Below, piece after piece: positions 1-11,374 of a stretch of 64,000 nucleotides of DNA. This DNA comes from Nonomuraea rubra (lineage in GTDB: Bacteria > Actinomycetota > Actinomycetes > Streptosporangiales > Streptosporangiaceae): contig NZ_JACHMI010000001.1 in the NCBI RefSeq assembly GCF_014207985.1, positions 8,043,001-8,107,000 of the forward strand, written 5' to 3'. The notes beneath the pieces were generated by a model that was not told where the DNA came from, made no database searches, and saw only the letters and a list, made by a program, of their open reading frames with translations. The translations under genes and the position numbers were made by a program. Numbering within the stretch: the first letter of the stretch is position 1; each line of letters begins with the position of its first letter.

Positions 1-2146
1 CGCGCAGCTCGGCCGTCACGGTGAGCCGGTCCTCGCCCCTGCCCCAGTGCACGACGCTGTATCCGGGACGGCCGCTGGCGCCGTCCTCGGCGGGCAGCCG
101 CTCGGCGCCCGCCCACACGCCCTCCGCAGTGCGGATGCGCACGGCGGTCACCTCGGGGCCGATGGCGGTGGCGGTGACGCTGATGCGCTGCCCCCGCCCG
201 GCGTGCAGCACGTGGCCGGGGCCGTGGCCGTTGACCGACAGCTCCAGCCAGGGGCCGGTGGTGGCGAACGTGCGGCCCGCGCGTACGGCCGCGGCGAACG
301 ACCTGGCGGTCAGCTCGCCCTCGACGCGCGCGTAGACGCGGGCCCAGCCGGGCGGGTTCGACTGGGTGTCGGAGCGGGTGAAGGAGATCATCGCGTCCGT
401 GCCCGCCGTCACGGCCAGCCGGTTGCCCGCGCCGAGCAGCCGCCTGTAGACCGACGCCGTGGCCGGGATCGAGGCGTGCGTGAGCACGTCGAGGCTGTCC
501 ACGAGGCCGAGCGCGGCGTCGGCGACCAGCTCCCGGGCGGCGCAGTTGCGCGGCACCGGCGAGACGATGCCCTTGGGCGGGTCGCCGTCGGCGATGGGGG
601 TGCGGAAGGGGTGGCTGTAGCCGACGAGCGCTCCGAGGCCGCGCAGCTCGCGCAGCCCGTCGGCGTTGGGCGGCCAGTCGGCGTCGCCGTCGAAGCCGGT
701 GTGGTAGCGGCCGGGGGCGGCGCGGGGCGCGAAGGCGTAGATGTGGCCGAGCAGGTCGTTGCGGTACTCCACGCCCATCCTGGCCACGTGGGTGGCGTCG
801 GACCACGGCAGGTCCCGGTCCGTCCAGTGCTCCAGCGCCTCCCTGTCGTACACGCGCCTGCCGGAGACGTTGCCCGCCAGCAGGTTGAGCACGTGCAGGT
901 CCTCGCCGTGCTGGGCGGCGGCCGCGTCGGCGGGGACGGCCACCAGGTCGCCCGCCCAGTTGAGGTGCACGTGCAGGTCGCCGCCGTACCAGCCGCGGGC
1001 GGCGGCGTCGTACAGGCGCGCGGGGGTCAGCTCGACCAGGTGCTCGCCGCCGGGGCGCGGGACCAGCCTGGTCCTGGCCTCGTCGTGCTCCATGCCCCTG
1101 GCCGCCGTGACCGTGAGCTGCATGCAGGGCACCTGGAGGCGGAGGTCGTCGCCGTGGAAGTAGGGGCGGCCGTGGTAGTCATAGCGGTGCGGGACGTCGG
1201 GCGGGAACCAGCCGCTGCCGTCGCCCGCCACCACGCTCCAGCGGCAGGGCACGCCGGCCACCAGGCGCAGCGTGGCGGACGGGACGGGGCGCAGGAGGGT
1301 GTCCAGGCGGACGCGCTCGCCGTCGACGATGATCATGCTGTCCTCGTCCACCTCGACCAGCCAGGCGCCGCGCGGGGGGAGCAGGCGCTGCGTCTCGTCC
1401 ACGCTGACCAGGCAGGGCTCGTCCCGCCTGGAGTCGATGAGCAGCGAGGTCCGCTCCTCGCCGCGGCCGGGAAGCCTGCTGGAGGGCGGCTCGGGGAGGC
1501 TGGAGGGCGGCTCGGGGAGCGGGCCGGGAAGCGGCTCGGGGAGTGGCTCGGGGCGCGTCGGCGGGTCCGCCGGGAGCGGTGCCGCGGCCGCGCCGTTGTC
1601 GGACGCCCGCGTGCCGCCCGGCAGCACCACGAACGGCTTGTCCCTGGGCCGGCCGCCCTTGCCGTGCCGGTCCGCGTGCCGCTGGTCCAGGTGCCGCCGT
1701 TCCGGGTGCCGGTCCGGGTGCCGGTCCTTGGGGTGATCCCTGGGGCGGTCCTTGGGCCGGTCCGTCGTCGCGGGTGGGTCCGGGGGCAGCAGCACCGTGC
1801 GCGGTGCTCCTTCGAGCGTGACGCTCTCCTCCTCGATCCGCACGGCGACGAGGTGTCCCGGCAGCTCGCCGTCGAGGGTGTCGCGCAGCACGCGGTCGTA
1901 GTCGGGCTCGGCCAGCCGGGCTGCCAGCTGGTCCCGCGGCTCGTCGGGGTGGCTCTCGGTCACCGCTTCGAAGACGAGCTCCCAGAACCGGTCGAACAAC
2001 CTGGGCGGCAGCACCCGGCGCCTGGCGAAGAACTTCACGTAATGGATCTCCGGTTCGCCCCAGGTGATCCCGTGTTCGTCCAGGAGACGCCCGTACTCCT
2101 CCAGCGCCTCCGTCACCCTGCCGGGCAGCATCGATTCCGCACCCAT
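1..2146 (-). CDS. CehA/McbA-family PHP metallohydrolase (3' end cut by window)
   Basis: The frame runs from an ATG at 2146 off the left edge, giving 715 visible codons. The start has a GGGAGG Shine-Dalgarno about 7 bases upstream. The PHP metal-binding signature WYGGDLHVHLNW lies at about residues 385-397 (HxH at 392/394), and GYSHPFRTP and VTAGTDAM follow further on. These are typical of the CehA/McbA phosphoesterase-like hydrolases, a family that binds metal and hydrolyses esters or phosphoesters. The substrate cannot be told. The roughly 390-residue region before the PHP domain is unusually long. It carries a charged low-complexity stretch rich in D, R, H, K and P (residues about 128-173) and a Pro-Glu-Leu repeat (about 190-225). 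No signal peptide is visible. It is transcribed in the same direction as meaB, 166 bp downstream of it. The family call is firm and the function is open. Confidence 0.8.
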   Translation of the reverse strand, partial: MGAESMLPGRVTEALEEYGRLLDEHGITWGEPEIHYVKFFARRRVLPPRLFDRFWELVFEAVTESHPDEPRDQLAARLAEPDYDRVLRDTLDGELPGHLVAVRIEEESVTLEGAPRTVLLPPDPPATTDRPKDRPRDHPKDRHPDRHPERRHLDQRHADRHGKGGRPRDKPFVVLPGGTRASDNGAAAAPLPADPPTRPEPLPEPLPGPLPEPPSSLPEPPSSRLPGRGEERTSLLIDSRRDEPCLVSVDETQRLLPPRGAWLVEVDEDSMIIVDGERVRLDTLLRPVPSATLRLVAGVPCRWSVVAGDGSGWFPPDVPHRYDYHGRPYFHGDDLRLQVPCMQLTVTAARGMEHDEARTRLVPRPGGEHLVELTPARLYDAAARGWYGGDLHVHLNWAGDLVAVPADAAAAQHGEDLHVLNLLAGNVSGRRVYDREALEHWTDRDLPWSDATHVARMGVEYRNDLLGHIYAFAPRAAPGRYHTGFDGDADWPPNADGLRELRGLGALVGYSHPFRTPIADGDPPKGIVSPVPRNCAARELVADAALGLVDSLDVLTHASIPATASVYRRLLGAGNRLAVTAGTDAMISFTRSDTQSNPPGWARVYARVEGELTARSFAAAVRAGRTFATTGPWLELSVNGHGPGHVLHAGRGQRISVTATAIGPEVTAVRIRTAEGVWAGAERLPAEDGASGRPGYSVVHWGRGEDRLTVTAELR

Positions 2147-2312
2147 ATGAGCCCTCCCCACTCGGTTGCGCGTCATCGTGACATGCATCACCCGAACGCT
2201 CGGTTCGGCTGCCTCCGCGGAGAGGGGGTTTTCTCAACCCCGGGGGATGTATCTCCACCCGGGGAGTACCGATGCCGCTCTCAATCCGGGCTCAACGGGG
2301 CCCCAATCCGGG

Positions 2313-3272
2313 TCAAAGCCTCTTGAACACGGACAGAATTTTTTCTGCGGCGAGGGCGGGTGTCAGCTCTCCCGACAGCACCTCGCGCTCGACCTCAGCG
2401 GTGATCGCCGCCACCTCCTGATCGCCGCGCAGCTCGGCCAGGAGCCGGTCCTGGACGAGCGTCCAGGTCCAGCGGACCTGCTGCCGGCGGCGCCTGGCCG
2501 GCAGGTCGATCGCCTCCTGGTGGGCCAGCACCCGCCGCCAGAGCTCGTCCAGCCCGGCGCCGCTGAGCCCGCTGCAGGTCAGCACGGGAGGCGGGGCCGT
2601 GTCGGAGCGGAGCAGGCGCAGCGCGCCCGACAGCTCGCGGGCCGCCTTCCTGGCCGGCAGCTCGTACTCGCCGTCGGCCTTGTTGACGGCGATGACGTCG
2701 GCGAGCTCCAGCACGCCCTTCTTGATGCCCTGGAGCTGGTCGCCGGTGCGGGCCAGCGTGAGCAGCAGGAACGTGTCCACCATGTCGGCCACCGCGGTCT
2801 CCGACTGCCCCACGCCCACGGTCTCCACCAGCACGACGTCGAACCCGGCGGCCTCCACCACGACCATGGCCTCCCTGGTGGCCTTGGTGACGCCGCCGAG
2901 CGTGCCGGAGGTCGGCGAGGGGCGGATGAACGCGGCCGGGTCCGCCGCCAGCCTGGACATGCGGGTCTTGTCGCCGAGGATGCTGCCGCCCGTCCTGGTC
3001 GAGGACGGGTCCACGGCCAGCACGGCCACCCGGTGCCCCTCGGCCGTCAGCCGGGTGCCGAGCGCGTCGATGAACGTGGACTTCCCCACCCCGGGCACGC
3101 CCGAGATGCCGACCCTGCGGGCCCGCCCGGACAGCGGGGTGAGCTCGACCAGGAGCCGCTGCGCGAGCGCGTGGTGGTCGGGCCTGGTCGACTCGACCAG
3201 CGTGATCGCCCGGGCGATCCAGGTACGGGAGCCCGCCCGCACACCCTCGGCGTAGTCCTCCAGCGAGTGCAC
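2313..3272 (-). CDS. meaB: Methylmalonyl-CoA mutase-associated GTPase MeaB
   Basis: This 319-residue G3E-family GTPase chaperones methylmalonyl-CoA mutase: it gates adenosylcobalamin delivery and protects the enzyme from inactivation. Visible motifs are Walker A GVPGVGKST (about residue 58), the Mg-binding VDPSSTRTGGSILGDKTRM region, VETVGVGQSE (switch-like) and NKAD base recognition. The length matches the family. The start is GTG at 3272 with an AAAGGGG Shine-Dalgarno at 3283-3289. Its partner genes mutA-mutB lie 2.2 kb away on the same strand, with an oppositely oriented kinase gene between them, so meaB must have its own promoter in the 111 bp gap to that kinase. The cytoplasmic role follows from the family. 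Confidence 0.95.
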   Translation of the reverse strand: MHSLEDYAEGVRAGSRTWIARAITLVESTRPDHHALAQRLLVELTPLSGRARRVGISGVPGVGKSTFIDALGTRLTAEGHRVAVLAVDPSSTRTGGSILGDKTRMSRLAADPAAFIRPSPTSGTLGGVTKATREAMVVVEAAGFDVVLVETVGVGQSETAVADMVDTFLLLTLARTGDQLQGIKKGVLELADVIAVNKADGEYELPARKAARELSGALRLLRSDTAPPPVLTCSGLSGAGLDELWRRVLAHQEAIDLPARRRRQQVRWTWTLVQDRLLAELRGDQEVAAITAEVEREVLSGELTPALAAEKILSVFKRL

Positions 3273-3383
3273 CCCACTTGCCCCTTTCTTTGCGGTTGAT
3301 CAGCCTAACTTCTGACACTTCTTGACTTTTGCCAGTAGGGTGCTCGATGTTCTGTCTCAGCCGTCACAGGAGTCACTCCCCTC

Positions 3384-5423
3384 ATGCCCAATGTCGAACC
3401 CCTGCGCGAGGGCGACCCGGCAGCGGTGGGGCCCTACCGGCTGGTCGGGCGGCTCGGCGCGGGCGGCCACGGTGTCGTCTACCTCGGCCAGGCACGCAAC
3501 GGAACCCCGGTCGCCGTCAAGGTGCTGCGCGAGGGGCTGGCCGTGGGCGAACGCCTGGTCAAGGACATCGCCGCCGCGCGCAACGTCGAGCCGTTCTGCC
3601 TCGCGCAGGTGCTCGACGCCTCGACCAGCGGCAGGCCGTACATCGTGTCCGAGTACGTGGACGGGCCCTCGCTGCAGCAGGCGGGCCGGCGCGGCGGGGC
3701 GGAGCTGCAGCGGCTCGCCGTGGCGACCGCGACCGCGCTGGACGCGATCCACCAGGCCGGCGTCGTCCACGGCGACCTCACGCCGGCCAACGTCCTGCTC
3801 GGGCCCGACGGGGCGCGGGTCGTCGACTTCGGCATCGCCGCGGCGCTCGGCTCGGGCATGAAGGCGACCAGCAACATCGTCGGCACGCCCGCCTACATGG
3901 CGCCCGAACAACTCGCGGGGCGGCCCGTGGGGGCCGCGGCGGACGTGTTCTCGTGGGCGTCCGTGCTGGTGTTCGCGGCGACGGGCGTGCCGCCGTTCGG
4001 GGACGACTCGCTGCCCGCGGTGATCAACCGCATCCTGCGCGAGGAGCCGGTGCTCGGGGAGCTGGGGCGGCCGCTGCGCGAGGTCGTGACGGCCTGCCTG
4101 GCCAAGGACCCGGCGGCCAGGCCGTCGATGCGCGACGTCCTGCTCCGCCTGACCGCCCCGTCCAGGCAGACCTCCACCCCGTCCAGGCAGACCTCCGCAC
4201 CGTCCCGGCAGACCTCCACGCCGTACGCGGCACCGGCCCCCGAGCCGTCCCGCCTCCCGGAGCCGCCCGCGGCGCCGGACCCGCGCGACGCCTGGCAGGA
4301 CACGGTCGACCACCCCGTCGCCCGGCCCCAGAGCCCCGGCCCGGGCCTCCCCCTGCGCAGGCGCGGCCCCGCGCAGCCGCCCGACCGGGCACACCCGCAC
4401 GACCAGGCCCCATCGGCCGATCAGTCGCACCGGCAGGGCCTCGACCACAGGCCCGAGCAGGCGCATCAGCACGGCCTGGCCCAGCCGCAAGCTTCCGAGC
4501 CGGCCGTCCACCCTGGGGTGAGGCCCGAGCACGGGCGTGCTCATGCCGACCCCGGAGTCGCCCACGACGGGCCCGGCCCGGCGACCTCGCCGCTGCAGGC
4601 GCTGTTCGACCTCTCCTCACCGGTCGAGCAGCCACCCGGTACGCCGGCCGCTGCCGCGCAGCCGCCCGAGCCGGTCGGTGGCGCGGTGGCGTCCCAGGCC
4701 ACGGCGTCGTTCGGAGCCTCGGACCGGGGGGTGCCGCTCGGCGCTCCCGTGGCGTTCGACGACCCGCCGCGGCACCCGCCGGCCGGGCCGGGGGACGGGC
4801 CGCACGGAGGCGAGGCGCCGGCGCCCAAGCGGCGCAGGGGGCGCCGGGTCAAGAAGGTCGTCATCGCGGGTGTCTCCGCCGTGTCCGTGTGCGCGCTGGC
4901 CGCCGCCATCGTCTGGCTCACCCCCACCACCCCCACTCCCAAGACCAAGAACGTCGCCGTGGTCAGCGGCGCCCCCACGACCTCGGCCGCCACCCCCACC
5001 CCCAGGCGCACCCGTACGGCCAGACCGACCCCCCAGACGGACGGCACCCCCAGCACGCTCCCGAGCGACGGCCAGGGCGTCTCCGGCACCCCGTCGGCCA
5101 CCGCGGACCGGCTCAGGGTGATGTACGTCCGCCCCGGCGGCACCATGGCGGGCGACTGCTGGGCGGGTGGCGAGGTGACGCTCCAGGCGCTGGTACGCCG
5201 TACGGGCGCCCCGGTGACGTTCACCTACACCTGGCTCGTCGACGGCGCCGCCACGGGCCGCGCGACGGCCACCATCGCCGAGAACGGCCAGCGCTACCTG
5301 ACCGCGCCGAGCACCCTCACCAGCACCGGCGGCACCCACACGGTCACCTTGCGCATCACCGCCCCCGTCACCGCCAAGCGGACGATCTCCGTCACGATGT
5401 GCGACGCGGAAGCCGCCTACTGA
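3384..5423 (+). CDS. Membrane-anchored serine/threonine protein kinase
   Basis: The protein has 679 residues. The kinase domain spans about residues 18-265, with glycine loop GRLGAGGHGVVYLG, catalytic Lys46 in VAVKVL, HGDLTPAN (Asp131, Asn136) and DFG (Asp148). The alpha-C glutamate position appears to be Asp61, a conservative change. A Pro-rich linker begins with a repeated PSRQTS unit (nt 4156-4220). One transmembrane segment lies at about 492-513 (VVIAGVSAVSVCALAAAIVW). About 165 extracytoplasmic residues follow and contain two cysteines (GDCWAG and TMCDAE) that could form a disulfide. There are no PASTA repeats, so the sensor domain is not the usual peptidoglycan-binding type. Start ATG 3384 has AGGAG 11 bases upstream. 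The gene is divergent from meaB and convergent with mutB. The ligand and substrates are unknown. Confidence 0.9.
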   Translation: MPNVEPLREGDPAAVGPYRLVGRLGAGGHGVVYLGQARNGTPVAVKVLREGLAVGERLVKDIAAARNVEPFCLAQVLDASTSGRPYIVSEYVDGPSLQQAGRRGGAELQRLAVATATALDAIHQAGVVHGDLTPANVLLGPDGARVVDFGIAAALGSGMKATSNIVGTPAYMAPEQLAGRPVGAAADVFSWASVLVFAATGVPPFGDDSLPAVINRILREEPVLGELGRPLREVVTACLAKDPAARPSMRDVLLRLTAPSRQTSTPSRQTSAPSRQTSTPYAAPAPEPSRLPEPPAAPDPRDAWQDTVDHPVARPQSPGPGLPLRRRGPAQPPDRAHPHDQAPSADQSHRQGLDHRPEQAHQHGLAQPQASEPAVHPGVRPEHGRAHADPGVAHDGPGPATSPLQALFDLSSPVEQPPGTPAAAAQPPEPVGGAVASQATASFGASDRGVPLGAPVAFDDPPRHPPAGPGDGPHGGEAPAPKRRRGRRVKKVVIAGVSAVSVCALAAAIVWLTPTTPTPKTKNVAVVSGAPTTSAATPTPRRTRTARPTPQTDGTPSTLPSDGQGVSGTPSATADRLRVMYVRPGGTMAGDCWAGGEVTLQALVRRTGAPVTFTYTWLVDGAATGRATATIAENGQRYLTAPSTLTSTGGTHTVTLRITAPVTAKRTISVTMCDAEAAY

Positions 5424-5459
5424 CGGCCCGCGCCCGCCACCAGCGGTCCCGCAACGGTC

Positions 5460-7607
5460 CTACTGGCGGTTGCGGAGCTGTTCCAGCAGGTCCAGGGCGG
5501 CGTCCGCGATCACCGTCCCCGGAGGGAAGATCGCGGCGGCGCCCGCGGCCCGCAGCTCGTCGTGATCGCCGGGCGGGATGACGCCACCCACCACGATCAT
5601 GATGTCGGCGGCGTCCAGCTCCGCCAGGGCCGCGCGCAGGGCGGGCACCAGCGTGAGGTGCCCCGCGGCCAGCGACGAGACGCCCACGACGTGCACGTCG
5701 GCCTCGACCGCCTGCCTGGCGACCTCCTCCGGCGTCTGGAACAGCGGGCCGACGTCCACGTCGAACCCCAGGTCGGCGAAGGCGGTGGCGATCACCTTCT
5801 GGCCGCGGTCGTGCCCGTCCTGCCCCATCTTGGCCACCAGGATGCGCGGCCGGCGCCCCTCGGCCCGCTCGAACTCCGCGCAGGCGGCGCGGACCTGTTC
5901 GATGTTTCCGGCTGATCCGGACTCGTCCCGGTACACGCCAGTGATCGTACGCACCTGCTCGGCGTGCCGGCCGAACACCCTCTCCAGCGCGTCGGAGATC
6001 TCCCCCACCGTGGCCTTGGCGCGGGCGGCGTCCACGGCCAGCTTGAGCAGGTTGTGCTCCAGGCCCGGCGCGGGATGGCCGGCGGCCTTGGTGAGCGCGT
6101 CGAGGGCGTGCCGTACGGCCTCGGGGTCGCGCTCGGCGCGCAGGCGGGCGAGCTTGTCGAGCTGCTGGGCGCGTACGGCGCTGTTGTCGACCTTGAGCAC
6201 CTCGATGTCCTCGTCGGCGCTCGCGCGGTACTTGTTCACGCCGATCACCGGCTGGCGGCCGGAGTCGATGCGCGCCTGCGTACGCGCGGCGGCCTCCTCG
6301 ATGCGCAGCTTGGGCAGCCCCGCCTCGATGGCCTTGGCCATGCCGCCGGCGGCCTCGACCTCCTGGATGTGCTCCCAGGCCCGCTCGGCCAGGTCGTGGG
6401 TGAGCCGCTCGACGTAGTACGAGCCGCCCCAGGGGTCGATCACCTGCGTGGTGCCCGACTCCTGCTGGAGCAGGAGCTGGGTGTTGCGGGCGATGCGCGC
6501 GGAGAAGTCGGTGGGCAGGGCCAGCGCCTCGTCCAGGGCGTTGGTGTGCAGCGACTGGGTGTGGCCCTGGGTCGCGGCCATGGCCTCGACGCACGTGCGG
6601 GCGACGTTGTTGAACACGTCCTGCGCGGTCAGCGACCAGCCGGAGGTCTGGCTGTGCGTACGCAGGCTCAGCGACTTCGGGTTCCGGGCGCCGAACCCGG
6701 AGACGAGCCTGGCCCACAGCAGCCGGGCGGCGCGGAGCTTGGCGACCTCCATGAAGAAGTTCATGCCGATGCACCAGAAGAACGACAGGCGCGGCGCGAA
6801 CCGGTCGACGTCCATGCCGGCCGCGACCCCGGCCCGCAGGTACTCGACGCCGTCGGCGAGCGTGTAGGCCAGCTCCAGGTCACAGGTGGCCCCGGCCTCC
6901 TGGATGTGGTAGCCGGAGATGCTGATGGAGTTGAACTTCGGCATCTTCTCGCTGGTGTAGGCGAAGATGTCGGAGATGATGCGCATCGACGGCGCGGGCG
7001 GGTAGATGTAGGTGTTGCGGACCATGAACTCCTTGAGGATGTCGTTCTGGATGGTCCCCGAGAGCTGCTCCGGCGCGACGCCCTGCTCCTCGGCCGCCAC
7101 GACGTACAGCGCGAGGACCGGCAGCACGGCCCCGTTCATGGTCATGGACACCGACATGCGGTCCAGCGGGATGCCGTCGAAGAGCTGCCGCATGTCGTAG
7201 ATCGAGTCGATCGCCACCCCCGCCATGCCCACGTCGCCGGCCACGCGCGGGTGGTCGGAGTCGTAGCCCCGGTGCGTGGCCAGGTCGAACGCCACCGACA
7301 GGCCCTTCTGCCCGGCGGCCAGGTTGCGCCGGTAGAAGGCGTTGGAGTCCTCGGCCGTGGAGAATCCCGCGTACTGGCGGATGGTCCAGGGCTGGTTGAC
7401 GTACATGGTGGCGTACGGGCCGCGCAGGTAGGGCGCGGCGCCGGGGTACGTGCGCAGGAAGTCGAGCCCTTGCAGGTCGGCGGCGGTGTAGAGGGGCTTG
7501 ACCGCGATGCCCTCCGGCGTCTCCCACGGCTCGCCCTGCGGATGCGGGGCCTGCGGCGCGCGCTCGGGCAGGGGGTCGAGCGGGATGCCGGAGAAGTCCG
7601 GGATCAT
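5460..7607 (-). CDS. mutB: Methylmalonyl-CoA mutase large (catalytic) subunit
   Basis: This 715-residue enzyme interconverts (R)-methylmalonyl-CoA and succinyl-CoA using adenosylcobalamin, linking propionate and odd-chain or branched metabolism to the TCA cycle and polyketide precursors. The TIM-barrel part contains [14 protein letters not shown], and the C-terminal B12-binding domain has DGHDRG, followed by SSLAAGH and VVGGVIPP, the base-off/His-on signature. The start ATG at 7607 overlaps the mutA stop in an ATGA, with GGAGGTGA just upstream, so translation is coupled to mutA. The length is normal for the large subunit. Confidence 0.97.
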   Translation of the reverse strand: MIPDFSGIPLDPLPERAPQAPHPQGEPWETPEGIAVKPLYTAADLQGLDFLRTYPGAAPYLRGPYATMYVNQPWTIRQYAGFSTAEDSNAFYRRNLAAGQKGLSVAFDLATHRGYDSDHPRVAGDVGMAGVAIDSIYDMRQLFDGIPLDRMSVSMTMNGAVLPVLALYVVAAEEQGVAPEQLSGTIQNDILKEFMVRNTYIYPPAPSMRIISDIFAYTSEKMPKFNSISISGYHIQEAGATCDLELAYTLADGVEYLRAGVAAGMDVDRFAPRLSFFWCIGMNFFMEVAKLRAARLLWARLVSGFGARNPKSLSLRTHSQTSGWSLTAQDVFNNVARTCVEAMAATQGHTQSLHTNALDEALALPTDFSARIARNTQLLLQQESGTTQVIDPWGGSYYVERLTHDLAERAWEHIQEVEAAGGMAKAIEAGLPKLRIEEAAARTQARIDSGRQPVIGVNKYRASADEDIEVLKVDNSAVRAQQLDKLARLRAERDPEAVRHALDALTKAAGHPAPGLEHNLLKLAVDAARAKATVGEISDALERVFGRHAEQVRTITGVYRDESGSAGNIEQVRAACAEFERAEGRRPRILVAKMGQDGHDRGQKVIATAFADLGFDVDVGPLFQTPEEVARQAVEADVHVVGVSSLAAGHLTLVPALRAALAELDAADIMIVVGGVIPPGDHDELRAAGAAAIFPPGTVIADAALDLLEQLRNRQ

Positions 7608-9469
7608 CGGGTCACCTCCAGGTCGTCGAACGTCTCGCGGAGCACGGCCAGCGCGTCGCAACCGGCGTGGAGGTTGTCGTCCACGCCCTCGTACCGTCCC
7701 TTCCCCGCCAGCCACACCTTTCTCGCGCCCGCCTTGCGCAGGGCCGTGGCCACGGCGGTGGCGTGCTGGGCGTACAGCTTGTCGCTGGAGCACAGGCAGG
7801 CGACGGTGGCGCCGCTGACGGCGAACGCGGTCGCGATCTGCTCGGGGTCCGTGCCGGGGCCGGCCGTCTCGGTGGCCAGGCCGCCCGCCTGGAACAGGTT
7901 CGCGGCGAACGCGGTCCTGGCGGTGTGGGCGGCGAGGGGGCCGATCGTGGCCAGGAACACCGTGGGGCGCTCGGGCTGCGCGTCGGCGAGGTCCCGCAGC
8001 CGCTCGAACGGCTCCGCGTAACGCACCTTCGGCAGCTCCGAACCCGGCCCGGCCGTCTCGCCGGCCTCGTCCAGGCCCGCCTCGTCCAGGCCCGCCTCGT
8101 CCAGGCCCGCCGTGCCCGGGGCGGACGGGTCCGGGGCGGCCTTTCGCCGGCGTACGGGCTTCTCGTGGATGTCGGGGTACTCGCTCACCCCCGTGATCGG
8201 CAGGCGGCGGTGGGCGATGTCGTCGGCGCGGCGGGCGCGCGTGGCGGCGATGCGCTCGGACACTCGCCCGGCGGCCGCCACGATCCCTCCGGCCGCCTCG
8301 ATCTCCTGGAAGAACGCCCACGCGGCCTCGGCGAGGTCGGCGGTGCGGCGCTCGACGTACCAGGAGCCGCCGGCCGGGTCGATCACCCGGCCGAGCCCCG
8401 ACTCCTCCAGCAGCAGCGACTGCGTGTTGCGGGCGATGCGGCGGGAGAAGCCGTCCGGCAGCCCGAGGCAGGCGTCGAACGGCTGCACCGTGACCGCCTC
8501 CGCCCCGCCCACCCCGGCGGCGAAGCAGGCGACGGTGGTGCGCAGCATGTTCACCCACGGGTCGCGGGCGGTCATCATGGCCGAGCTGGTGACGGCGTGC
8601 TGCCGCTGGCCTCCGGCCTCGGGGGCGCCGCAGACCTCGGCGACCCTGGCCCACAGGCGGCGCGCGGCCCGCAGCTTGGCGATGGTGGCGAACTGGTCGG
8701 CGGTGGCGGCGTACCGGAACTCCAGTTGCCCCAGCGCCTGCTCCACGGACAGCCCGCCGCCCGTGAGCGCCCGCAGCTCGGCGACGCCCCTGGCGATCGA
8801 GCAGGCCAGCTCCTCGGCGTCGCTGCCGCCCGCGTCGTGGTACGGCGTCGCGTCCACCGTGACGGCCCGCAACCCCGGATATCCGGCCACGCAGCGCCGC
8901 GCCAGCTCCACCCCGTCGTCCCCGAGCACCGCGGAGGCACCCAGGTTGCCCGTCAGCACGCCCCCACCGGCGGCGGAATCGCCCGGCAGACCTCCGCCCG
9001 GCGCGGCCCCGCGGGAAGCGGCCAGGCCGAACAAGGCTTCGGCGGCCTCGCGGGTCCGCTCCCCCGCCTCCAGCACGATCGGCGCCAGGTCGAGGTAGAC
9101 ATCCTTCAGCACCGCGCCCAGCTCGCCCACCGGGATCGCGCCGTCGCCGACCACCAGCCACAGCGACGTGACCCCGTTCTCCAGGTCGGCCAGCACGGCC
9201 TCCGGGTCGGCCACCGCGTGCCGCTGCCGCACGTCCCAGCCCGCGACGGCACGGGCGCCGCGCACGTAGGGGGCGGCACCGGGCGCACCGGGGTCGCCCG
9301 GCAGGTCGTCCGCGTCGTACAGCGGCGCGACCCTCACCCCGTCGTAGGTCTGCCTCGACAGCGCCTCCTCCGCCGAGCCGGCCCCGGCCCCGGACTTGCG
9401 CAGGACCTCCGCCGCCAGCGCGCGCCAGTCGTCTCGTGAGAGGGACGCGAACCCCGCTGCCAGTTCCAT
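7604..9469 (-). CDS. mutA: Methylmalonyl-CoA mutase small subunit
   Basis: This 621-residue homologue of MutB pairs with it as the alpha/beta heterodimer. The barrel motifs are recognisable ([31 protein letters not shown]), but the C-terminal region lacks the DxHxxG cobalamin-binding histidine motif, as expected for the structural subunit. I chose ATG 9469 ([10 protein letters not shown]) because the frame further upstream does not resemble the family. A repeated GLDEA segment (nt 8070-8110) sits in the linker between the two domains. It forms a two-gene operon with mutB through an ATGA overlap. Confidence 0.95.
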   Translation of the reverse strand: MELAAGFASLSRDDWRALAAEVLRKSGAGAGSAEEALSRQTYDGVRVAPLYDADDLPGDPGAPGAAPYVRGARAVAGWDVRQRHAVADPEAVLADLENGVTSLWLVVGDGAIPVGELGAVLKDVYLDLAPIVLEAGERTREAAEALFGLAASRGAAPGGGLPGDSAAGGGVLTGNLGASAVLGDDGVELARRCVAGYPGLRAVTVDATPYHDAGGSDAEELACSIARGVAELRALTGGGLSVEQALGQLEFRYAATADQFATIAKLRAARRLWARVAEVCGAPEAGGQRQHAVTSSAMMTARDPWVNMLRTTVACFAAGVGGAEAVTVQPFDACLGLPDGFSRRIARNTQSLLLEESGLGRVIDPAGGSWYVERRTADLAEAAWAFFQEIEAAGGIVAAAGRVSERIAATRARRADDIAHRRLPITGVSEYPDIHEKPVRRRKAAPDPSAPGTAGLDEAGLDEAGLDEAGETAGPGSELPKVRYAEPFERLRDLADAQPERPTVFLATIGPLAAHTARTAFAANLFQAGGLATETAGPGTDPEQIATAFAVSGATVACLCSSDKLYAQHATAVATALRKAGARKVWLAGKGRYEGVDDNLHAGCDALAVLRETFDDLEVTR

Positions 9470-9569
9470 GTTCGGATAGTAGGCGGAACGGCCACACGCC
9501 AGTAACCCCGGGGTCGCCCGCCATGATCCGGACGGGATCACCCCGTGACCCGCCCGGGAGCCGGATTCC

Positions 9570-10334
9570 TCAGCCGGCGGGCGCCTCCCAGGCCAGCCGC
9601 CAGGTGACCGGCCCCACGATCCCGTCGTCGGCCACGCCCTGCTCCCGCTGGAACCGCACGCACACGCCGCGCGACTCGGGCCCGTACGCCCCGTCCACGG
9701 CCAGCTCGAACCCGCGCTCGCGCATCCGCCCCTGCCACGTGCGCACGTCCTGCCCCCGCGTGACCGGCGGGTACGTCAGGAGCCGTCCGGGAAAGGGCGG
9801 CGCGGAGGGCTCGGGGGTGCCACCGCCGGGACGCGGCGCGCCGCGCCTGACCCAGGCGTAGAGGGGCTCGCCGGGGCAGTCGGTGGCGTAGCCGTCGCGG
9901 TGCCCCTTGATCTCCTTGCCGGCGCGGCCGTGGTCCCGCAGGTACTCGACGGCGTCGAGGATGCCGTGCAGCATCCGGTCGGGCGGCTGGACGAGACCCG
10001 CGTTGCCGACCAGCCCGAGCACGGCGTAGTGCCCGGCGTTGAGCCCCGGCCCGTTGGCGGCGGGCAGGTGGTAGAGGCCGCGCCCCTCGAACACCTTCCG
10101 GTGCGGGCAGGAGACGTAGGAGTAGCCGATGTCGATCCAGCCGTTGCCGTCCATGTGGTAGCCCTGGATGGACCGGACCAGGGCCACGCATTCGCCGTGG
10201 TCGTCCACGATGCCGGGCGAGACCAGGCCTCCCGTGTAGTGGACCTTGACTCCTTGGGTGGAGTCGAGCTGTGTGTAGTCGCCGCGCGGGGCACGTGCCA
10301 GCCAGTCACGCCGCAGAACCAGATCGATGGCCAC
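9570..10334 (-). CDS. Peptidoglycan recognition protein-type amidase with C-terminal peptidoglycan-binding domain
   Basis: The protein has 254 residues. Residues about 1-165 match the PGRP/amidase_2 fold, which cleaves the lactyl-amide bond between N-acetylmuramic acid and the stem peptide. Zinc-ligand candidates are the His of VHYTGG and the His and Cys of GHRDGYATDCPG. Residues about 185-250 resemble a PG_binding_1 repeat (GQDVRTWQGRMRERGFEL, VDGAYGPES). No signal peptide is visible, so it either leaves by a non-Sec route, by lysis, or acts in the cytoplasm. The start is GTG 10334 with GGAGAG upstream. It lies downstream of mtnA and upstream of mutA on the same strand. Confidence 0.88.
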   Translation of the reverse strand: MAIDLVLRRDWLARAPRGDYTQLDSTQGVKVHYTGGLVSPGIVDDHGECVALVRSIQGYHMDGNGWIDIGYSYVSCPHRKVFEGRGLYHLPAANGPGLNAGHYAVLGLVGNAGLVQPPDRMLHGILDAVEYLRDHGRAGKEIKGHRDGYATDCPGEPLYAWVRRGAPRPGGGTPEPSAPPFPGRLLTYPPVTRGQDVRTWQGRMRERGFELAVDGAYGPESRGVCVRFQREQGVADDGIVGPVTWRLAWEAPAG

Positions 10335-10415
10335 GGTGCTCTCCGGGGGTCGAGAACATGATGACCGAGCGTAACGCGGCCGATGCGGTCAGGTCCTCGT
10401 GATCCGCGATTTCGG

Positions 10416-11354
<939 letters not shown>

Positions 11355-11374
11355 GGGCAGAACGCTAGCTCACC

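Noticed and set aside
47..2326. Long plus-strand open frame opposite the CehA/McbA gene
   Set aside because: Its translation is low-complexity Gly/Ala/Arg/Val with no family likeness, and the minus strand encodes a clear PHP metallohydrolase.
5460..9524. One fused MutA-MutB polypeptide
   Set aside because: The mutB frame is open through mutA, but the mutA protein is encoded in another frame with its own stop and an ATGA overlap, so there are two separate genes.
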